Assembly (NCBI GenBank): GCA_016873335.1
Contig: VGXN01000014.1
Coordinates: 1-32,816 of the forward strand
Direction of reading: 5' to 3'
From: Phycisphaerae bacterium
GTDB lineage: Bacteria > Planctomycetota > Phycisphaerae > Phycisphaerales > SM1A02
DNA: 32,816 bases
Shown here: in pieces, positions 18,115-27,549 of the stretch
Position numbering within the stretch: the first letter of the stretch is position 1
Layout: each line of letters begins with the position of its first letter
Translations under genes and position numbers: made by a program
Notes under the pieces: model-generated
What the model was told of the DNA's origin: nothing
Databases searched by the model: none
What the model saw: the letters and a program-made list of their open reading frames with translations, nothing else

Positions 18115-18636
18115 TCACTCTCGGATCCCCACCGCGCGCGGATCCGCAAGCGCGAGCAGCGTGGCGCTGCCGAACAGCCCGGGGACATCCCCTGCACTGC
18201 GCAGGGTCATCGCGACATCGAGGACCGCAACAGCGCCCTTTCGCATCACGATGCTTGGCAAGTCCGTGCCAATGAGGTGGCTGACCAGTTCACTGAGGGT
18301 CGGTTCATGTCCAACGACCGCGAGCGAATCGCCCGTGTGCTCGATGATCGCCTGCTCGACCGCTGCAATGCCACCCGCATGATCCGCCTCCAGCACCTCG
18401 CATCGCTGCGCCTTCGGCCACTTCGCCTCGTCGCGGAGGATGCGAGCCGTCTGCCAAGCGCGTTCGAAGCGACTGGCGAGAACGACCGTCGGCGCTTCCC
18501 AGGCACGGTCGATGCGCCGAGCAAGACGCGCGAACTCTTCGATGCCCTGCTTCGTCAGCGGTCGCTGCGAGTCATCTGGAAAGTGCGCGTCGGACCGTTC
18601 CTCGGCGCGCGCGTGACGGACAACGAAAAGCCGCAT
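18115..18636 (-). CDS. sixA: SixA-like phosphohistidine phosphatase
   Basis: A 173-residue histidine-phosphatase (phosphoglycerate mutase-like) protein of the SixA type, which removes phosphate from phosphohistidine in phosphorelay or PTS proteins. The N-terminal RHARAEE (7-13) carries the catalytic His, and VVGHEPTLSELVSHLIG holds the second conserved His. SQRPLTKQG fits the usual LT..G segment, and ASRFERAWQTARIL the SxxxRAxQTA motif. ATG at 18636 gives the standard N-terminus MRLFVVRHA; the longer open frame upstream runs into hutI on the other strand and is not credible. It is divergent from hutI by 25 bases. Confidence 0.85.
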   Translation of the reverse strand: MRLFVVRHARAEERSDAHFPDDSQRPLTKQGIEEFARLARRIDRAWEAPTVVLASRFERAWQTARILRDEAKWPKAQRCEVLEADHAGGIAAVEQAIIEHTGDSLAVVGHEPTLSELVSHLIGTDLPSIVMRKGAVAVLDVAMTLRSAGDVPGLFGSATLLALADPRAVGIRE

Positions 18637-18661
18637 CCTGAGTACGGTACCGTCTGCACGC

Positions 18662-19903
18662 ATGGCAGCCACGGCAATCGTGAACGCGCGACTTGTCACG
18701 ATGCATGCGCCGGGCGGCGCGCGATCGCTCATCCGCCGCCCAACGGCATCGCATCTCGGCGTCATCGAACGCGGGCACATCGTGTGGGAATCTGGCAGGA
18801 TCACTGCCGCTGCCGCAGGTGACCCCGCGGCGCTTCCTGCGGACTGCCACACGATCGACGCGGGCGGGTGCGTTGTCACACCCGGATTCGTCGACTGCCA
18901 CACACATGCATGCTGGGCGGGCGACCGAACGGACGAGTGGGAAATGAAGCTGGCGGGGCGTTCCTATCTGGACATTCTTGCCGCTGGCGGTGGGATCATG
19001 TCCACCGTGCGCGCGGTGCGCGCGACGGGACAGGAAGAACTGACTGCGCTGCTCGTGCGCCGACTCTCCGAGATGGCGAACTACGGCACCACTACGGTGG
19101 AGGTGAAGTCCGGCTACGGACTGAATACCGAAAGCGAACTGAAGATGCTGCGCGCCATCGATGCGGCGCGCGCGCTCACGCCGCAGCGCGTTGCAGCGAC
19201 CTTTCTTGGTGCGCATGCGGTCGATGCGGATCAACCTGATTTCGTGGCGCGCACGATCGAGGAGACGCTGCCAGCGGCAGCACGCCTGATGCCAGGCATC
19301 GCAGCGGACGCGTACTGCGAACAAGGCGCGTGGAGCGCGACCGACTGCGCCGCCTACTTCGAACGGGCGCGCACGCTCGGCTGCCCCGTGCGTGTTCATA
19401 CCAACCAGTTTCACTCGCTCGGCATGGTCGAACGCGCGGTGGCGATGGGCGCAGTCAGTCTTGACCATCTCGAAGCGTGCAGTGATGCGGAGATTGCGGC
19501 GGTCGCCGGCAGCGGCTCGGTCGCGGTGGGTCTGCCCGCGACTTCGTTCTGCCTCGGTACGCCGTACCTGCGCGCGCGCGAACTGATCGACGCGGGCGCT
19601 GCGCTCGCGTTGGCCACGAATGCCAATCCGGGCAGTGCGCCCGTGCGGGGCATGCCGATCGTGATCGCGCTCGCCGTTCGGCAGCTCCGCCTGACGCCAA
19701 GCGAGGCGCTCATCGCCACCATGTGGAACGCTGCCTGCGTGCTTGGTTTGCAGGGCGAGTGCGGTTCGCTCGCTGCGGGAAAGAGCGCCGATGTGGTGCT
19801 CTGGCCATTCCGCGACGAACGCACGCTCGCGTATGAGGTGAGCGGAGCGCTGCCCGACGCTGTCTTCGCCCGCGGTGTGCGCGTGGGCACACGACTTCGC
19901 TAG
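18662..19903 (+). CDS. hutI: Imidazolonepropionase-like amidohydrolase
   Basis: A 413-residue amidohydrolase that by family would hydrolyse imidazolone-5-propionate to formiminoglutamate in histidine breakdown. The HutI signature VDCHTHACWAGDRTDEWEM (77-95) has the metal-binding His80 and His82, and KLAGRSYLDILAAGGGI follows. VKSGYGL, TFLGAHAV, RVHTNQFHS and LDHLEA are also typical. One key position differs: the beta-8 motif, usually ATDxNPG, reads ATNANPG, so Asn320 replaces the metal-ligand Asp. No hutH, hutU or hutG is nearby. The map gene follows by 13 bases. Confidence 0.85.
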   Translation: MAATAIVNARLVTMHAPGGARSLIRRPTASHLGVIERGHIVWESGRITAAAAGDPAALPADCHTIDAGGCVVTPGFVDCHTHACWAGDRTDEWEMKLAGRSYLDILAAGGGIMSTVRAVRATGQEELTALLVRRLSEMANYGTTTVEVKSGYGLNTESELKMLRAIDAARALTPQRVAATFLGAHAVDADQPDFVARTIEETLPAAARLMPGIAADAYCEQGAWSATDCAAYFERARTLGCPVRVHTNQFHSLGMVERAVAMGAVSLDHLEACSDAEIAAVAGSGSVAVGLPATSFCLGTPYLRARELIDAGAALALATNANPGSAPVRGMPIVIALAVRQLRLTPSEALIATMWNAACVLGLQGECGSLAAGKSADVVLWPFRDERTLAYEVSGALPDAVFARGVRVGTRLR

Positions 19904-19916
19904 CCTCCCCCGCTCC

Positions 19917-20726
19917 ATGCAACGCTCTGCGCGCGACATCGAAGACGCCACCGCAGCCGCCGCCTGCGTCTGCCGCGCACATGAGGCGCTTGCGGCGTTC
20001 CTGCGCGAGGGACAGACGCTCGCGGAGATCGACGCGTTCGTCGGGCGAACGATCGAGAAGCTGGACTGCCGATCCTGTTTCATCGGATACCGCGCACGCG
20101 GGCATCCGCCCTTCCCAAGCCACTCCTGCCTCTCCGTGAACGCCTGCGTCGTGCACGGCACACACGACATGACCAATCGCCCGTTGCAGGCAGGCGATCT
20201 GTTGTCGGTGGACATCGGCGTGCGCCACCGCGGGTTCATCGGCGATGCGGCGTGGACATTCCTGGTGCGCGGAGGCGACAAACTCGCACATGCGCTGATG
20301 GAATGCGGCAAGGAGAGTCTCCGCCGAGGCGTAAAGGCAATGGTGGCGGGCCGCCCGCTGATCGACTGGGCGCGCGCGGTGCAAGGTCATGTCGAGGGCG
20401 AGTGCCGCTTCTGCCTTGTGCGCGGACTCGGTGGGCACGGCTACGGACGCACGCTGCACGATGCGCCATTCGTTTCCAATGTTGTGCCGAGTTTCCCTGG
20501 CGAGTGGAACGAGGCGTGGTCCACCTTCAAGACTGGCATGCTGATCGCCGTGGAGCCGATGATCGCCGTCAGTTCCACGGAGACGAAGTCCGAGGGAAGC
20601 GCATGGCCGATCTTCACGGCGGATGGATCGCTCAGCGTTCACTATGAGGCAGATGTGCTGATCACCGACGATGGTCCTGTCAACCTCACGCAGGATCTCT
20701 TCCGTCTGCCCGACGTGGTCGGGTGA
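19917..20726 (+). CDS. map: Methionine aminopeptidase
   Basis: A 269-residue type I methionine aminopeptidase that removes the N-terminal Met from nascent proteins. All five metal ligands are present: Asp99 (SVDIG), Asp110 (GFIGDAA), His174 (GGHGYGR), Glu213 (AVEPM) and Glu244 (HYEAD). His80 in VVHGTH and His181 in TLHDAP match the substrate-site histidines. There is no N-terminal zinc finger. The ATG at 19917 gives the usual N-terminus; an in-frame GTG in hutI would add 14 residues. It lies between hutI and serA in the same direction. Confidence 0.92.
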   Translation: MQRSARDIEDATAAAACVCRAHEALAAFLREGQTLAEIDAFVGRTIEKLDCRSCFIGYRARGHPPFPSHSCLSVNACVVHGTHDMTNRPLQAGDLLSVDIGVRHRGFIGDAAWTFLVRGGDKLAHALMECGKESLRRGVKAMVAGRPLIDWARAVQGHVEGECRFCLVRGLGGHGYGRTLHDAPFVSNVVPSFPGEWNEAWSTFKTGMLIAVEPMIAVSSTETKSEGSAWPIFTADGSLSVHYEADVLITDDGPVNLTQDLFRLPDVVG

Positions 20727-20765
20727 TGCGTGCCGCGCTGAAGCGGGACCGCTACTCTTCCCGAC

Positions 20766-21986
20766 ATGCCGCGAGCGCTGCTGCTTGAGTCGATCCACCC
20801 GGCGGCGGACACTGTGCTTGCGGAGTCTGGGTTCACCGTCGAGCGTGTGCCCGGCGCGCTTGCAGGCCGCGCGCTGCACGCGGCGCTTGCGCGTACGGAC
20901 CTTGTGGGCATCCGATCGAAGACCGAACTGCGGGCAGCGGACCTTGCTGCCGCGCCCAATCTGCTTGCGGTGGGCTGCTTCTGCATCGGAACGAATCAGG
21001 TGGACCTCACGGCGGCAGCCGCCGCTGGGACTGCGGTGTTCAACTCACCCTTCAGCAACACGCGCAGCGTGGCGGAGATGACGGTCGCCGAAGCGGTCTG
21101 CCTCTTCCGCCGACTCTTCGAGAAGTCAGCGCTGCTGCATGCAGGCAACTGGGACAAGTCCGCCGCGAACAGCCATGAGGTACGCGGGCGAACGCTTGGC
21201 ATCGTCGGCTACGGCCACATCGGCTCGCAGGTCAGCGTTCTCGCCGAGGCGCTTGGGATGCGAGTCATCTTTCATGACATCCTGCGAAAGTTGCCGCTCG
21301 GCAACGCATCGCCACGACCCTCGCTCGAGGCACTCCTGCGCGAAGCGGACTGCGTAACGCTGCATGTGCCTGAAACGCCGCAGACAGCGGGTCTGATCGG
21401 CGCCGCACAACTCGCACTGATGAAGCGGGGTGCGTTCCTCATCAACAACGCGCGCGGCAGTGTGGTGGACACCGGCGCGCTCGCTGCGGCGCTGCAGGAT
21501 GGTCGTCTTGGTGGCGCAGCACTCGACGTCTTCCCCGACGAACCCGCAAAGGCAGGCGACCGATTCGTTTCGCCGCTGCAGGCGTGCGGCACGGCGATTC
21601 TGACGCCGCACATCGGCGGCTCCACGGAGGAGGCACAGGAACTGATCGCGCTCGAAGTGGCGGAGAAGTTGGCGCGTTTCTGGGAACGCGGCTCCACGGA
21701 AACGAGCGTCAACATCCCGCAGGTCGACCTCCCCGTGCTCCGCGAGGGGCAACTGCGCATTCTTCATGTTCACCGCAATGTGCCTGGCGTCCTTGGCACG
21801 ATGCACACGCTGCTTGCGCGCGCGGGCATCAATATCAACGCGGAGTATCTGCAGTCGAATCCTTCCACGAGCTATGTGATCCTCGATGTCGAACCGATCC
21901 GTGACCCCGCTCTGCTCGATTGCATCCGCGCCATGCCCGAGACGATCCGTATGCGAACAGCGTCAGGCGCCACGAACCGCAACTAG
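20766..21986 (+). CDS. serA: D-3-phosphoglycerate dehydrogenase
   Basis: A 406-residue dehydrogenase for the first step of serine synthesis (3-phosphoglycerate to 3-phosphohydroxypyruvate, NAD-dependent). It is close to the E. coli SerA layout. The nucleotide-binding motif is GIVGYGHIGSQ (145-155). The catalytic set is Arg230 (NNARGSVVD), Glu259 (DVFPDEPA) and His282 (PHIGGSTEEAQ). The substrate segment GCFCIGTNQVDL is conserved. A C-terminal ACT domain (about 335-400, LRILHVHRNVPGVLGTMHTL) is the site of serine feedback inhibition in this type. It begins 39 bases after map, and the prolyl oligopeptidase follows by 22 bases. Confidence 0.95.
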   Translation: MPRALLLESIHPAADTVLAESGFTVERVPGALAGRALHAALARTDLVGIRSKTELRAADLAAAPNLLAVGCFCIGTNQVDLTAAAAAGTAVFNSPFSNTRSVAEMTVAEAVCLFRRLFEKSALLHAGNWDKSAANSHEVRGRTLGIVGYGHIGSQVSVLAEALGMRVIFHDILRKLPLGNASPRPSLEALLREADCVTLHVPETPQTAGLIGAAQLALMKRGAFLINNARGSVVDTGALAAALQDGRLGGAALDVFPDEPAKAGDRFVSPLQACGTAILTPHIGGSTEEAQELIALEVAEKLARFWERGSTETSVNIPQVDLPVLREGQLRILHVHRNVPGVLGTMHTLLARAGININAEYLQSNPSTSYVILDVEPIRDPALLDCIRAMPETIRMRTASGATNRN

Positions 21987-22008
21987 AACCACACAGGAGA
22001 TGATCCGG

Positions 22009-24264
22009 ATGATTTCGCACACGCCCGATTTCCGCGCAGCGCTCGCCCCGCACCCACTGCATCCGATGGTCCGCACGCTGCTCTTCATCTGCCTCTGCGC
22101 AACCGCGCTCGTCCTGTCCGCGGTCACCGCGAGTGCGGTGCCACCTTCGACACGCAGCGAGCCTGTCAGCGACATGATCCATGGACGCAAGGTGGACGAT
22201 CCCTACCGGTGGCTCGAGCAACTCGAGAAGGATTCGCAGGAGGTCGCCGCATGGACAACGATCCAGAACGACCGCACCACCAACCTGCTGCGCTCGCTCC
22301 CCTGCCATGCGGAACTGACCGCGGAACTTCGACCACTCATGTCCATCGGTTCAATCGGAATGCCCGTCTGCGAAGGCGGCAGTGCGTTCTGGACGGAGCG
22401 CGAAGGTTCGCAGAATCAGCCTGTGCTGTATGTCGGAGCGGATGTCGGCGCTCTGTCCCCTGCCGCGAGCGCACCTGCTGCCGCACCGAGCGGTCCCGAT
22501 CGCGCAAAGCGAAGGACGCTCCTCGATGTCAACGCGCTCGACGCGCGCGGACTGACGAGTCTTGACTGGTGGGTTCCATCTCCCTGCGGCAAGCGAGTCG
22601 CGTTTGGTCTCTCGAAGTCCGGCAGCGAGATGAGCGTGCTGCACGTGCTCGATGCGGAGAGCGGTCGTTGGATCAGCGATGAGATCACGGGGAAGGTTTC
22701 CTTTGGCGGCTGGACACCCACGAGCGATGCGTTCCTCTACTCGGCGCTCGCCGATGCGGCGGATCCGTACTCACGCGAGGTGCGCTGGCACACCATCGGC
22801 GAGCACCCGCGGCACGACAAACTGCTCGCGCGGCAGACCGATCCGAGCCGTATTCCAGGCGCATCGATCAGCCGCGACGGGCGCTGGATCTTTCTCTCGC
22901 TCTCGCGCGGCTGGCAGGCAAATGATCTGTCGGTACTCGAGACCGAGGCGTGGCAGCGCGCGGGCATGCCCGCTGCAGCACCGCTTGCGAAGGTGGTGGC
23001 CGAAGGACTCGATGCGACATTCTGGCCGACCGCAAGCGTGGGTGACACGCTCTTCATGCGAACGACGCTCGACGCACCAACGGGCACGCTTGTCGCCGTG
23101 GCGCTTCGTTCCCCGCAGCGATCCTCGTGGAAAACGGTCGTCGCGCCGCGCAACGACATGGTGCTCGAAGGCGCCTCGCGCGCGGGCGACCTGCTCGTGC
23201 TCACATTCTCGAAGGATGTGACCACGCGACTCGAGCGGATCCGAACCACGGGCGAAGCCGTCGGCGCCATGGAACTGCCGGGGCTCGGGACGGCGGGCGT
23301 CGGCACGACCGATGAACGCACGAGCGGCTTCGTGTCCTTCACAAGTTTCAACGAACCGCGCTCCATCTATGCGGCGGACTTCGCGTCAGGAACGATGCGG
23401 CTGTGGGCGCGTCCCGAGATTCCCTTCGATCCATCGGCAATCGAAGTGAAGCAGGTGTTCGTACCGAGCAAGGATGGAACGCGCGTGCCGATGTTCATCG
23501 TGCAGCGCAAGGGCATGAAGCACGCGGGCAGCACGCCCACGCTGCTCTACGGGTACGGCGGGTTCAATGTCAGTCTCGATCCCGCGTTCTCTGCGACCCT
23601 GTGGCCGTGGCTGCAGCGTGGCGGTGTGTACGCGGTCGCGAACCTGCGCGGCGGCAGCGAGTACGGCGAAGCGTGGCACCGCGCGGGCATGCTCGGCAAG
23701 AAGCAGAATGTCTTCGATGATTTCCATGCGTGCGCGCAGTGGCTGATCGATCAGAAGATCACCGACTCGGCACACTTGGCGATCGAGGGTGGATCGAACG
23801 GCGGTCTGCTGACGGGCGTCGCGATCACGCAGCGACCGGATCTCTACACGGCTGCCATCAGCGCTGTTCCGCTGCTCGACATGATGCGCTACCAGCAGTT
23901 CCTGCTCGCGAAGTATTGGGTGCCCGAGTATGGATCGAGCGAGGACGCCGCCGCGGCACAGTGGCTCTACGCCTACAGCCCCTACCACAATGTTCGCACA
24001 GGCACGCGTTATCCCGCGGTGTTCTTCACCGCAGGCGAGAATGATTCGCGCGTGCATCCGCTTCATGCGCGCAAGATGGCGGCGTTGATGCAAGCTGCAT
24101 CCGCGAGCGATGATCGCAGCGAACCGGTGCTGTTGTGGGTGGACCGCGATGCGGGACACGGGCAAGGCAAGCCGCTCGCGCGCCGCATCGAGGATGAGGC
24201 GGATCAGTGGTCGTTCGTGTTCTGGCAGACGGGCATCTGTGGATCACCGACTGCAGCGCACTGA
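22009..24264 (+). CDS. Prolyl oligopeptidase family serine peptidase (S9A), exported
   Basis: A 751-residue peptidase that cleaves short peptides after proline. The N-terminus has about 20 polar residues, then the hydrophobic segment VRTLLFICLCATALVLSAV ending in TASA, a likely Sec signal. SDMIHGRKVDDPYRWLE begins the mature enzyme as in other S9A members. A beta-propeller covers roughly 120-480. The alpha/beta-hydrolase domain holds Ser596 in GGSNGG, Asp679 in GENDSRV and His717 in AGHGQG. The start at 22009 has AGGAG 9 bases upstream; ATG 22000 overlaps that site, and ATG 22066 would start right at the signal peptide. It converges on pcrA with a 10-base gap. Confidence 0.93.
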   Translation: MISHTPDFRAALAPHPLHPMVRTLLFICLCATALVLSAVTASAVPPSTRSEPVSDMIHGRKVDDPYRWLEQLEKDSQEVAAWTTIQNDRTTNLLRSLPCHAELTAELRPLMSIGSIGMPVCEGGSAFWTEREGSQNQPVLYVGADVGALSPAASAPAAAPSGPDRAKRRTLLDVNALDARGLTSLDWWVPSPCGKRVAFGLSKSGSEMSVLHVLDAESGRWISDEITGKVSFGGWTPTSDAFLYSALADAADPYSREVRWHTIGEHPRHDKLLARQTDPSRIPGASISRDGRWIFLSLSRGWQANDLSVLETEAWQRAGMPAAAPLAKVVAEGLDATFWPTASVGDTLFMRTTLDAPTGTLVAVALRSPQRSSWKTVVAPRNDMVLEGASRAGDLLVLTFSKDVTTRLERIRTTGEAVGAMELPGLGTAGVGTTDERTSGFVSFTSFNEPRSIYAADFASGTMRLWARPEIPFDPSAIEVKQVFVPSKDGTRVPMFIVQRKGMKHAGSTPTLLYGYGGFNVSLDPAFSATLWPWLQRGGVYAVANLRGGSEYGEAWHRAGMLGKKQNVFDDFHACAQWLIDQKITDSAHLAIEGGSNGGLLTGVAITQRPDLYTAAISAVPLLDMMRYQQFLLAKYWVPEYGSSEDAAAAQWLYAYSPYHNVRTGTRYPAVFFTAGENDSRVHPLHARKMAALMQAASASDDRSEPVLLWVDRDAGHGQGKPLARRIEDEADQWSFVFWQTGICGSPTAAH

Positions 24265-24274
24265 GCGCACCGAG

Positions 24275-26638
24275 TCACGAACCCGCCACGATTTCAAGAC
24301 GCGCGTACTCGAGCACGAGCGTTCTTCGCCCCCCGGGGCGGAAATCGACCTCCACGCTCGTCATGCTGCCGCGCGGCAGCAGTGCGGTGATGCGTCCCAC
24401 GCCAAACTGCGCATGTCGCACGACCGTGCCGACGCGGATGCCCGCGGGCATCTGCCGCGAGCCGCCAACGCCCGCTGCGGGGAGCGCCGGCCTCGGCGCA
24501 GCGCCTGATTCACTGCCCGCGGAACCGAACCGCCGCATCACCGACGGTTCACGCACGCGCATCTGCCCAACGCCATCCGCCTCATCGCTGCTCACGACCC
24601 CTTCGCCGGCGATCTCGCGCAGGAATCCGCTCTCGATGGTGCGCTCCTGCAAGCCGCGCACCGTGCGTGCAGCGCAGGTCGTCAGCAGAAGATGACGACG
24701 CGCGCGCGTGATGCCGACATACAACAGGCGGCGTTCCTCCTCCACTTCATCTGGGCTGCCGAGTGACCGCGCGTGCGGCAGAAGCCCCTCTTCGAGCCCG
24801 ATGATGAAGATGCTGTCGAACTCGAGTCCCTTCGAAGCATGCAGCGTCATAAGCGTGACGGCGCCCTTCTCGGGATCGATCGCATCCGCGTCCGCCACGA
24901 GCGCCACGGACTGCAGGAACGACCGCAGCGCATCGCCAAGCGTCGGCGGCGCTGCCGATGGATCGCCCTCAGGCATCTCATGCAGCGCTGCGGCGTTTGC
25001 GACTTCCGTCACATTCGCCTCGCGTTCAGCGCCCTCCTCCTCGGTTTCAGCGCTTGCCGCAGCGGCGCGTCCAAGCCCTGTCTCGAGAAGCACGCGCGAG
25101 ACGAATCCGCCGAGGTTCGCGGCGGGCTTCACATCCAGTTCCGAGCGCGCGCGCACGACAAGAGCCACAAACCCATCGATGGCCTTTGCGGTGCGTTCCG
25201 TGATGCCGAGGCTGCGCGCCTGCTGCATGGCGTCCAAGAGGGAGATTCGCCGCAGTACGGCGGCATTGCCGATCCGCTGCATGGTCGTGCCGCCGATACC
25301 GCGCGCGGGCACATTCACAATCCGCTGCAGGGAGACCTCGTCGAGTGGATTCGCGATCAGGCGCAGATACGCAAGCGCGTCGCGCACTTCGCGGCGCTCG
25401 AAGAATGCGGTACCGCGTGCGATGACACAGGGAATGTTGCGCCGGCGCAGGGAATCTTCGACGACGCGCGTGAGGGCGTTCATGCGCATCAGCACGGCCA
25501 TCTCGCGCAGCGGCATTCCCTCGGCGTGCTGGCGTTCGATGGTCTGCGCCACGCGCTCGGCCTCGGCAATCTCGTTGTCGAGGCGCACCACCTCGACGGT
25601 CGCTCCGTCGCCGAGCGATGTGTGCAGTTCCTTGTGGCGGCGTTTGCCGTTGTGGAGAATCAGCCGCGCAGCCGTCGCCACGATGTGCCCTGTGGAGCGG
25701 AAGTTCTCGCCGAGCGGCACGATCGCGGCGCGCGGAAAGTGCTTCTCGAACTCGAGGATGTTGCTGAGATCCGCGCCACGCCATCCATAGATGGACTGGT
25801 CGGGGTCACCCACCACACAGATGTTGCGGTGCTGCTGCGCGAGCAGGCTGGCGATGACGAACTGCGAATGATTGGTGTCCTGATACTCGTCGACGAGGAC
25901 TTCCACGTAACGCTGCTGCAACTCCGCGCGCAGTTCCACATCGTCGCGCAGCATGCGCGCGCAGCGCGTGAGCAGATCATCGAAGTCGAGCGCGTTCTGC
26001 CGCGCCGTCTCGCGCTCGTAGGCGGCGTGCACCTTTGCCACTGTGCGTTCGAGAAAATCACTTGCGTTTGCCGCATGTTCCGCCGCGATCCACAACTGGT
26101 TCTTCGCCCGCGAAATGTGCGAAGCGACTGTGGACGCACGCCACTGCTTCGGATCGAGCCCTGAATCGGAGATCGCCTGACGCAGCGCGGTTGCCGCATC
26201 GTCCGCGTCGAGAATGGAGAAGTCATCCCGAAGCGGCGCGGTGCCGAGTCCTGCCGCGAGCGACGATCCGCCGAAACGCCGCAGCAACTGGGCGGAAAAC
26301 GCGTGAAAAGTGCTGATGGTTGGTCCGCCGCGCCCCGTGGCGCGGCTGCCGCACAGCGACTCGACGCGTGTGCGCATTTCGCGAGCGGCCTTGTTCGAGA
26401 AGGTGAGTGCGAGGATGGTCCATGCGGGAACGCCCTGGGCGATACGTGCCGCAATTCGCCGCGTAATCACGCGCGTTTTGCCAGATCCAGGACCCGCGAG
26501 CACGAGCAGCGGACCAGCTCCGTGCTCCACTGCGGCGCGCTGCTGCGGCGTCAATCCATCGAAGCACGCAGAAAGCGAATCAGGCTCCACGCGAGCGAGT
26601 CTAGGGAGGTGCAGGAGGAGGTCCGACAACCTGTCCAC
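24275..26638 (-). CDS. pcrA: UvrD/PcrA-type DNA helicase
   Basis: A 787-residue superfamily 1A 3'-5' helicase acting in nucleotide excision repair, replication restart and removal of RecA. The Q-motif is LTPQQRAAV (29-37) and motif I is GPGSGKT (49-55, Lys54). Other motifs are VDEYQDTN (II), [13 protein letters not shown] (III), GENFRST (IV), [11 protein letters not shown] (V) and [15 protein letters not shown] (VI). The C-terminal [14 protein letters not shown] is the Tudor-like module that in PcrA/UvrD binds RNA polymerase. An insertion rich in Ala/Glu (EETEEEGAE-like) lies near residue 535. The start is GTG at 26638; a GTG at 26590 would remove 16 residues. Confidence 0.94.
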   Translation of the reverse strand: MDRLSDLLLHLPRLARVEPDSLSACFDGLTPQQRAAVEHGAGPLLVLAGPGSGKTRVITRRIAARIAQGVPAWTILALTFSNKAAREMRTRVESLCGSRATGRGGPTISTFHAFSAQLLRRFGGSSLAAGLGTAPLRDDFSILDADDAATALRQAISDSGLDPKQWRASTVASHISRAKNQLWIAAEHAANASDFLERTVAKVHAAYERETARQNALDFDDLLTRCARMLRDDVELRAELQQRYVEVLVDEYQDTNHSQFVIASLLAQQHRNICVVGDPDQSIYGWRGADLSNILEFEKHFPRAAIVPLGENFRSTGHIVATAARLILHNGKRRHKELHTSLGDGATVEVVRLDNEIAEAERVAQTIERQHAEGMPLREMAVLMRMNALTRVVEDSLRRRNIPCVIARGTAFFERREVRDALAYLRLIANPLDEVSLQRIVNVPARGIGGTTMQRIGNAAVLRRISLLDAMQQARSLGITERTAKAIDGFVALVVRARSELDVKPAANLGGFVSRVLLETGLGRAAAASAETEEEGAEREANVTEVANAAALHEMPEGDPSAAPPTLGDALRSFLQSVALVADADAIDPEKGAVTLMTLHASKGLEFDSIFIIGLEEGLLPHARSLGSPDEVEEERRLLYVGITRARRHLLLTTCAARTVRGLQERTIESGFLREIAGEGVVSSDEADGVGQMRVREPSVMRRFGSAGSESGAAPRPALPAAGVGGSRQMPAGIRVGTVVRHAQFGVGRITALLPRGSMTSVEVDFRPGGRRTLVLEYARLEIVAGS

Positions 26639-26761
26639 GCCTCCGTCGGGCGTGCTCCGTGCGGTCGGAGAAATCCAAGGTGCAGTCTCTTCAAGGAGTT
26701 ACGGCTGACTTGCCGATGCGAGACTTGCCCTACCAGTATTTGTGGTCGGGCACCTCTTGCC

Positions 26762-26849
26762 ACCCCAAGATGTTGGGGTATCGTGAACCGCCGTTGCCCG
26801 TCGTGTGGGTGCGGCAGCAGTCAGGTGAAGTGCCTTCGGGCGACGGGAG
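26762..26849 (+). promoter_or_regulatory. Structured 5' leader of dcd with possible SD occlusion
   Basis: The 219-base gap ahead of dcd holds two perfect hairpins. ACCCCAA (26762-26768) pairs with TTGGGGT (26773-26779) over a 4-base loop. CCCGTCG (26797-26803) pairs with CGACGGG (26841-26847). The second stem takes up the first three G of the GGGAG Shine-Dalgarno site (26845-26849), so it could block translation of dcd. A competing mini-hairpin GCC-TTCG-GGC (26832-26841) would break the lower end of that stem. No T-run follows, which argues for translational rather than terminator control. I match it to no known riboswitch. Confidence 0.4.
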
Positions 26850-26857
26850 ATTTTCAG

Positions 26858-27454
26858 ATGGGCATTCTGTGCGACACGCAAATCCGCGAACTCGTCGGCA
26901 TCGAACCTTTTGAGGAAAGCCGCAAGCGCAGCGGCGTCATTTCCTACGGCGTCTCGAGCTACGGCTACGACGTCCGCGTCGGCACGAAATTCAAGATCTT
27001 CACGAATGCGACCAGCGGTGGTGTTGCCGTGGTCGATCCAAAGAACTTCTCCAGCGATCTCTTCGTCTCCATCGACACGGAGCAGACGGGACGCGACCAC
27101 GTCATCATCCCGCCCAATTCATTTGCGCTCGCCGAGACCGTCGAGGTCTTTTCGGTGCCGCGTGATGTGCTCGCAGTGTGCGTGGGAAAGAGCACCTACG
27201 CCCGCTGCGGCATCATCGTCAACGTCACACCCCTCGAGCCCGAGTGGCGCGGAAAGGTGACGATCGAAATCTCCAACACCACCCCGCTGCCCGCACGGAT
27301 CTACGCCAACGAAGGCATCGCACAGATGCTCTTCCTGAAGGCGGATCGCATCTGCGCGGTCAGTTATGCCGACAAGGGCGGCAAGTATCAGGACCAGCAG
27401 GGACTCACCCTGCCCCGCGTCGACGGCAACTCTCACTTCCCGCATTCACCCTGA
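26858..27454 (+). CDS. dcd: dCTP deaminase
   Basis: A 198-residue trimeric deaminase turning dCTP into dUTP, the first step toward dTTP. The conserved N-terminus is [19 protein letters not shown], then [21 protein letters not shown] and [14 protein letters not shown] (Glu137 as the catalytic base) match the family closely, as does the end [20 protein letters not shown] at 26858 has GGGAG 8 bases upstream. The frame stays open upstream, and a GTG at 26783 would add 25 residues with four Cys; the standard N-terminus favours 26858. nrdJ follows after 95 bases in the same direction, making a nucleotide-supply pair. Confidence 0.95.
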   Translation: MGILCDTQIRELVGIEPFEESRKRSGVISYGVSSYGYDVRVGTKFKIFTNATSGGVAVVDPKNFSSDLFVSIDTEQTGRDHVIIPPNSFALAETVEVFSVPRDVLAVCVGKSTYARCGIIVNVTPLEPEWRGKVTIEISNTTPLPARIYANEGIAQMLFLKADRICAVSYADKGGKYQDQQGLTLPRVDGNSHFPHSP

Positions 27455-27474
27455 CCTCATCGTCCGCACCGGAC

Positions 27475-27491
27475 CCGCCCGCGAAGGGCGG
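27475..27491 (+). other. Hairpin between dcd and nrdJ
   Basis: CCGCCC (27475-27480) and GGGCGG (27486-27491) form a perfect 6-bp GC stem with loop GCGAA. No T-run follows, so it is a weak terminator at most. It may instead act as an RNA stability or processing element between the two genes. Confidence 0.35.
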
Positions 27492-27549
27492 CTCCGTCGT
27501 CTCGTCATCGATTCCATTCACTCCAACCCACTTCAAGCAGGATGCACAC

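Noticed and set aside
24249-24276. Hairpin-like symmetry across the convergent stops of the peptidase and pcrA genes
   Set aside because: Stems are only 4 bp with mismatched spacers and no T-run, within coding ends.
24773-26164. Open frame of 463 codons opposite pcrA
   Set aside because: It is a mirror of the helicase gene; all helicase motifs lie on the other strand.
26819-26834. Stretch AGTCAGGTGAAGTGCC resembling the B12 box of cobalamin riboswitches
   Set aside because: The other conserved elements of the riboswitch (the GCCACTG and GGGAAG segments and the upstream core) are absent from the gap.
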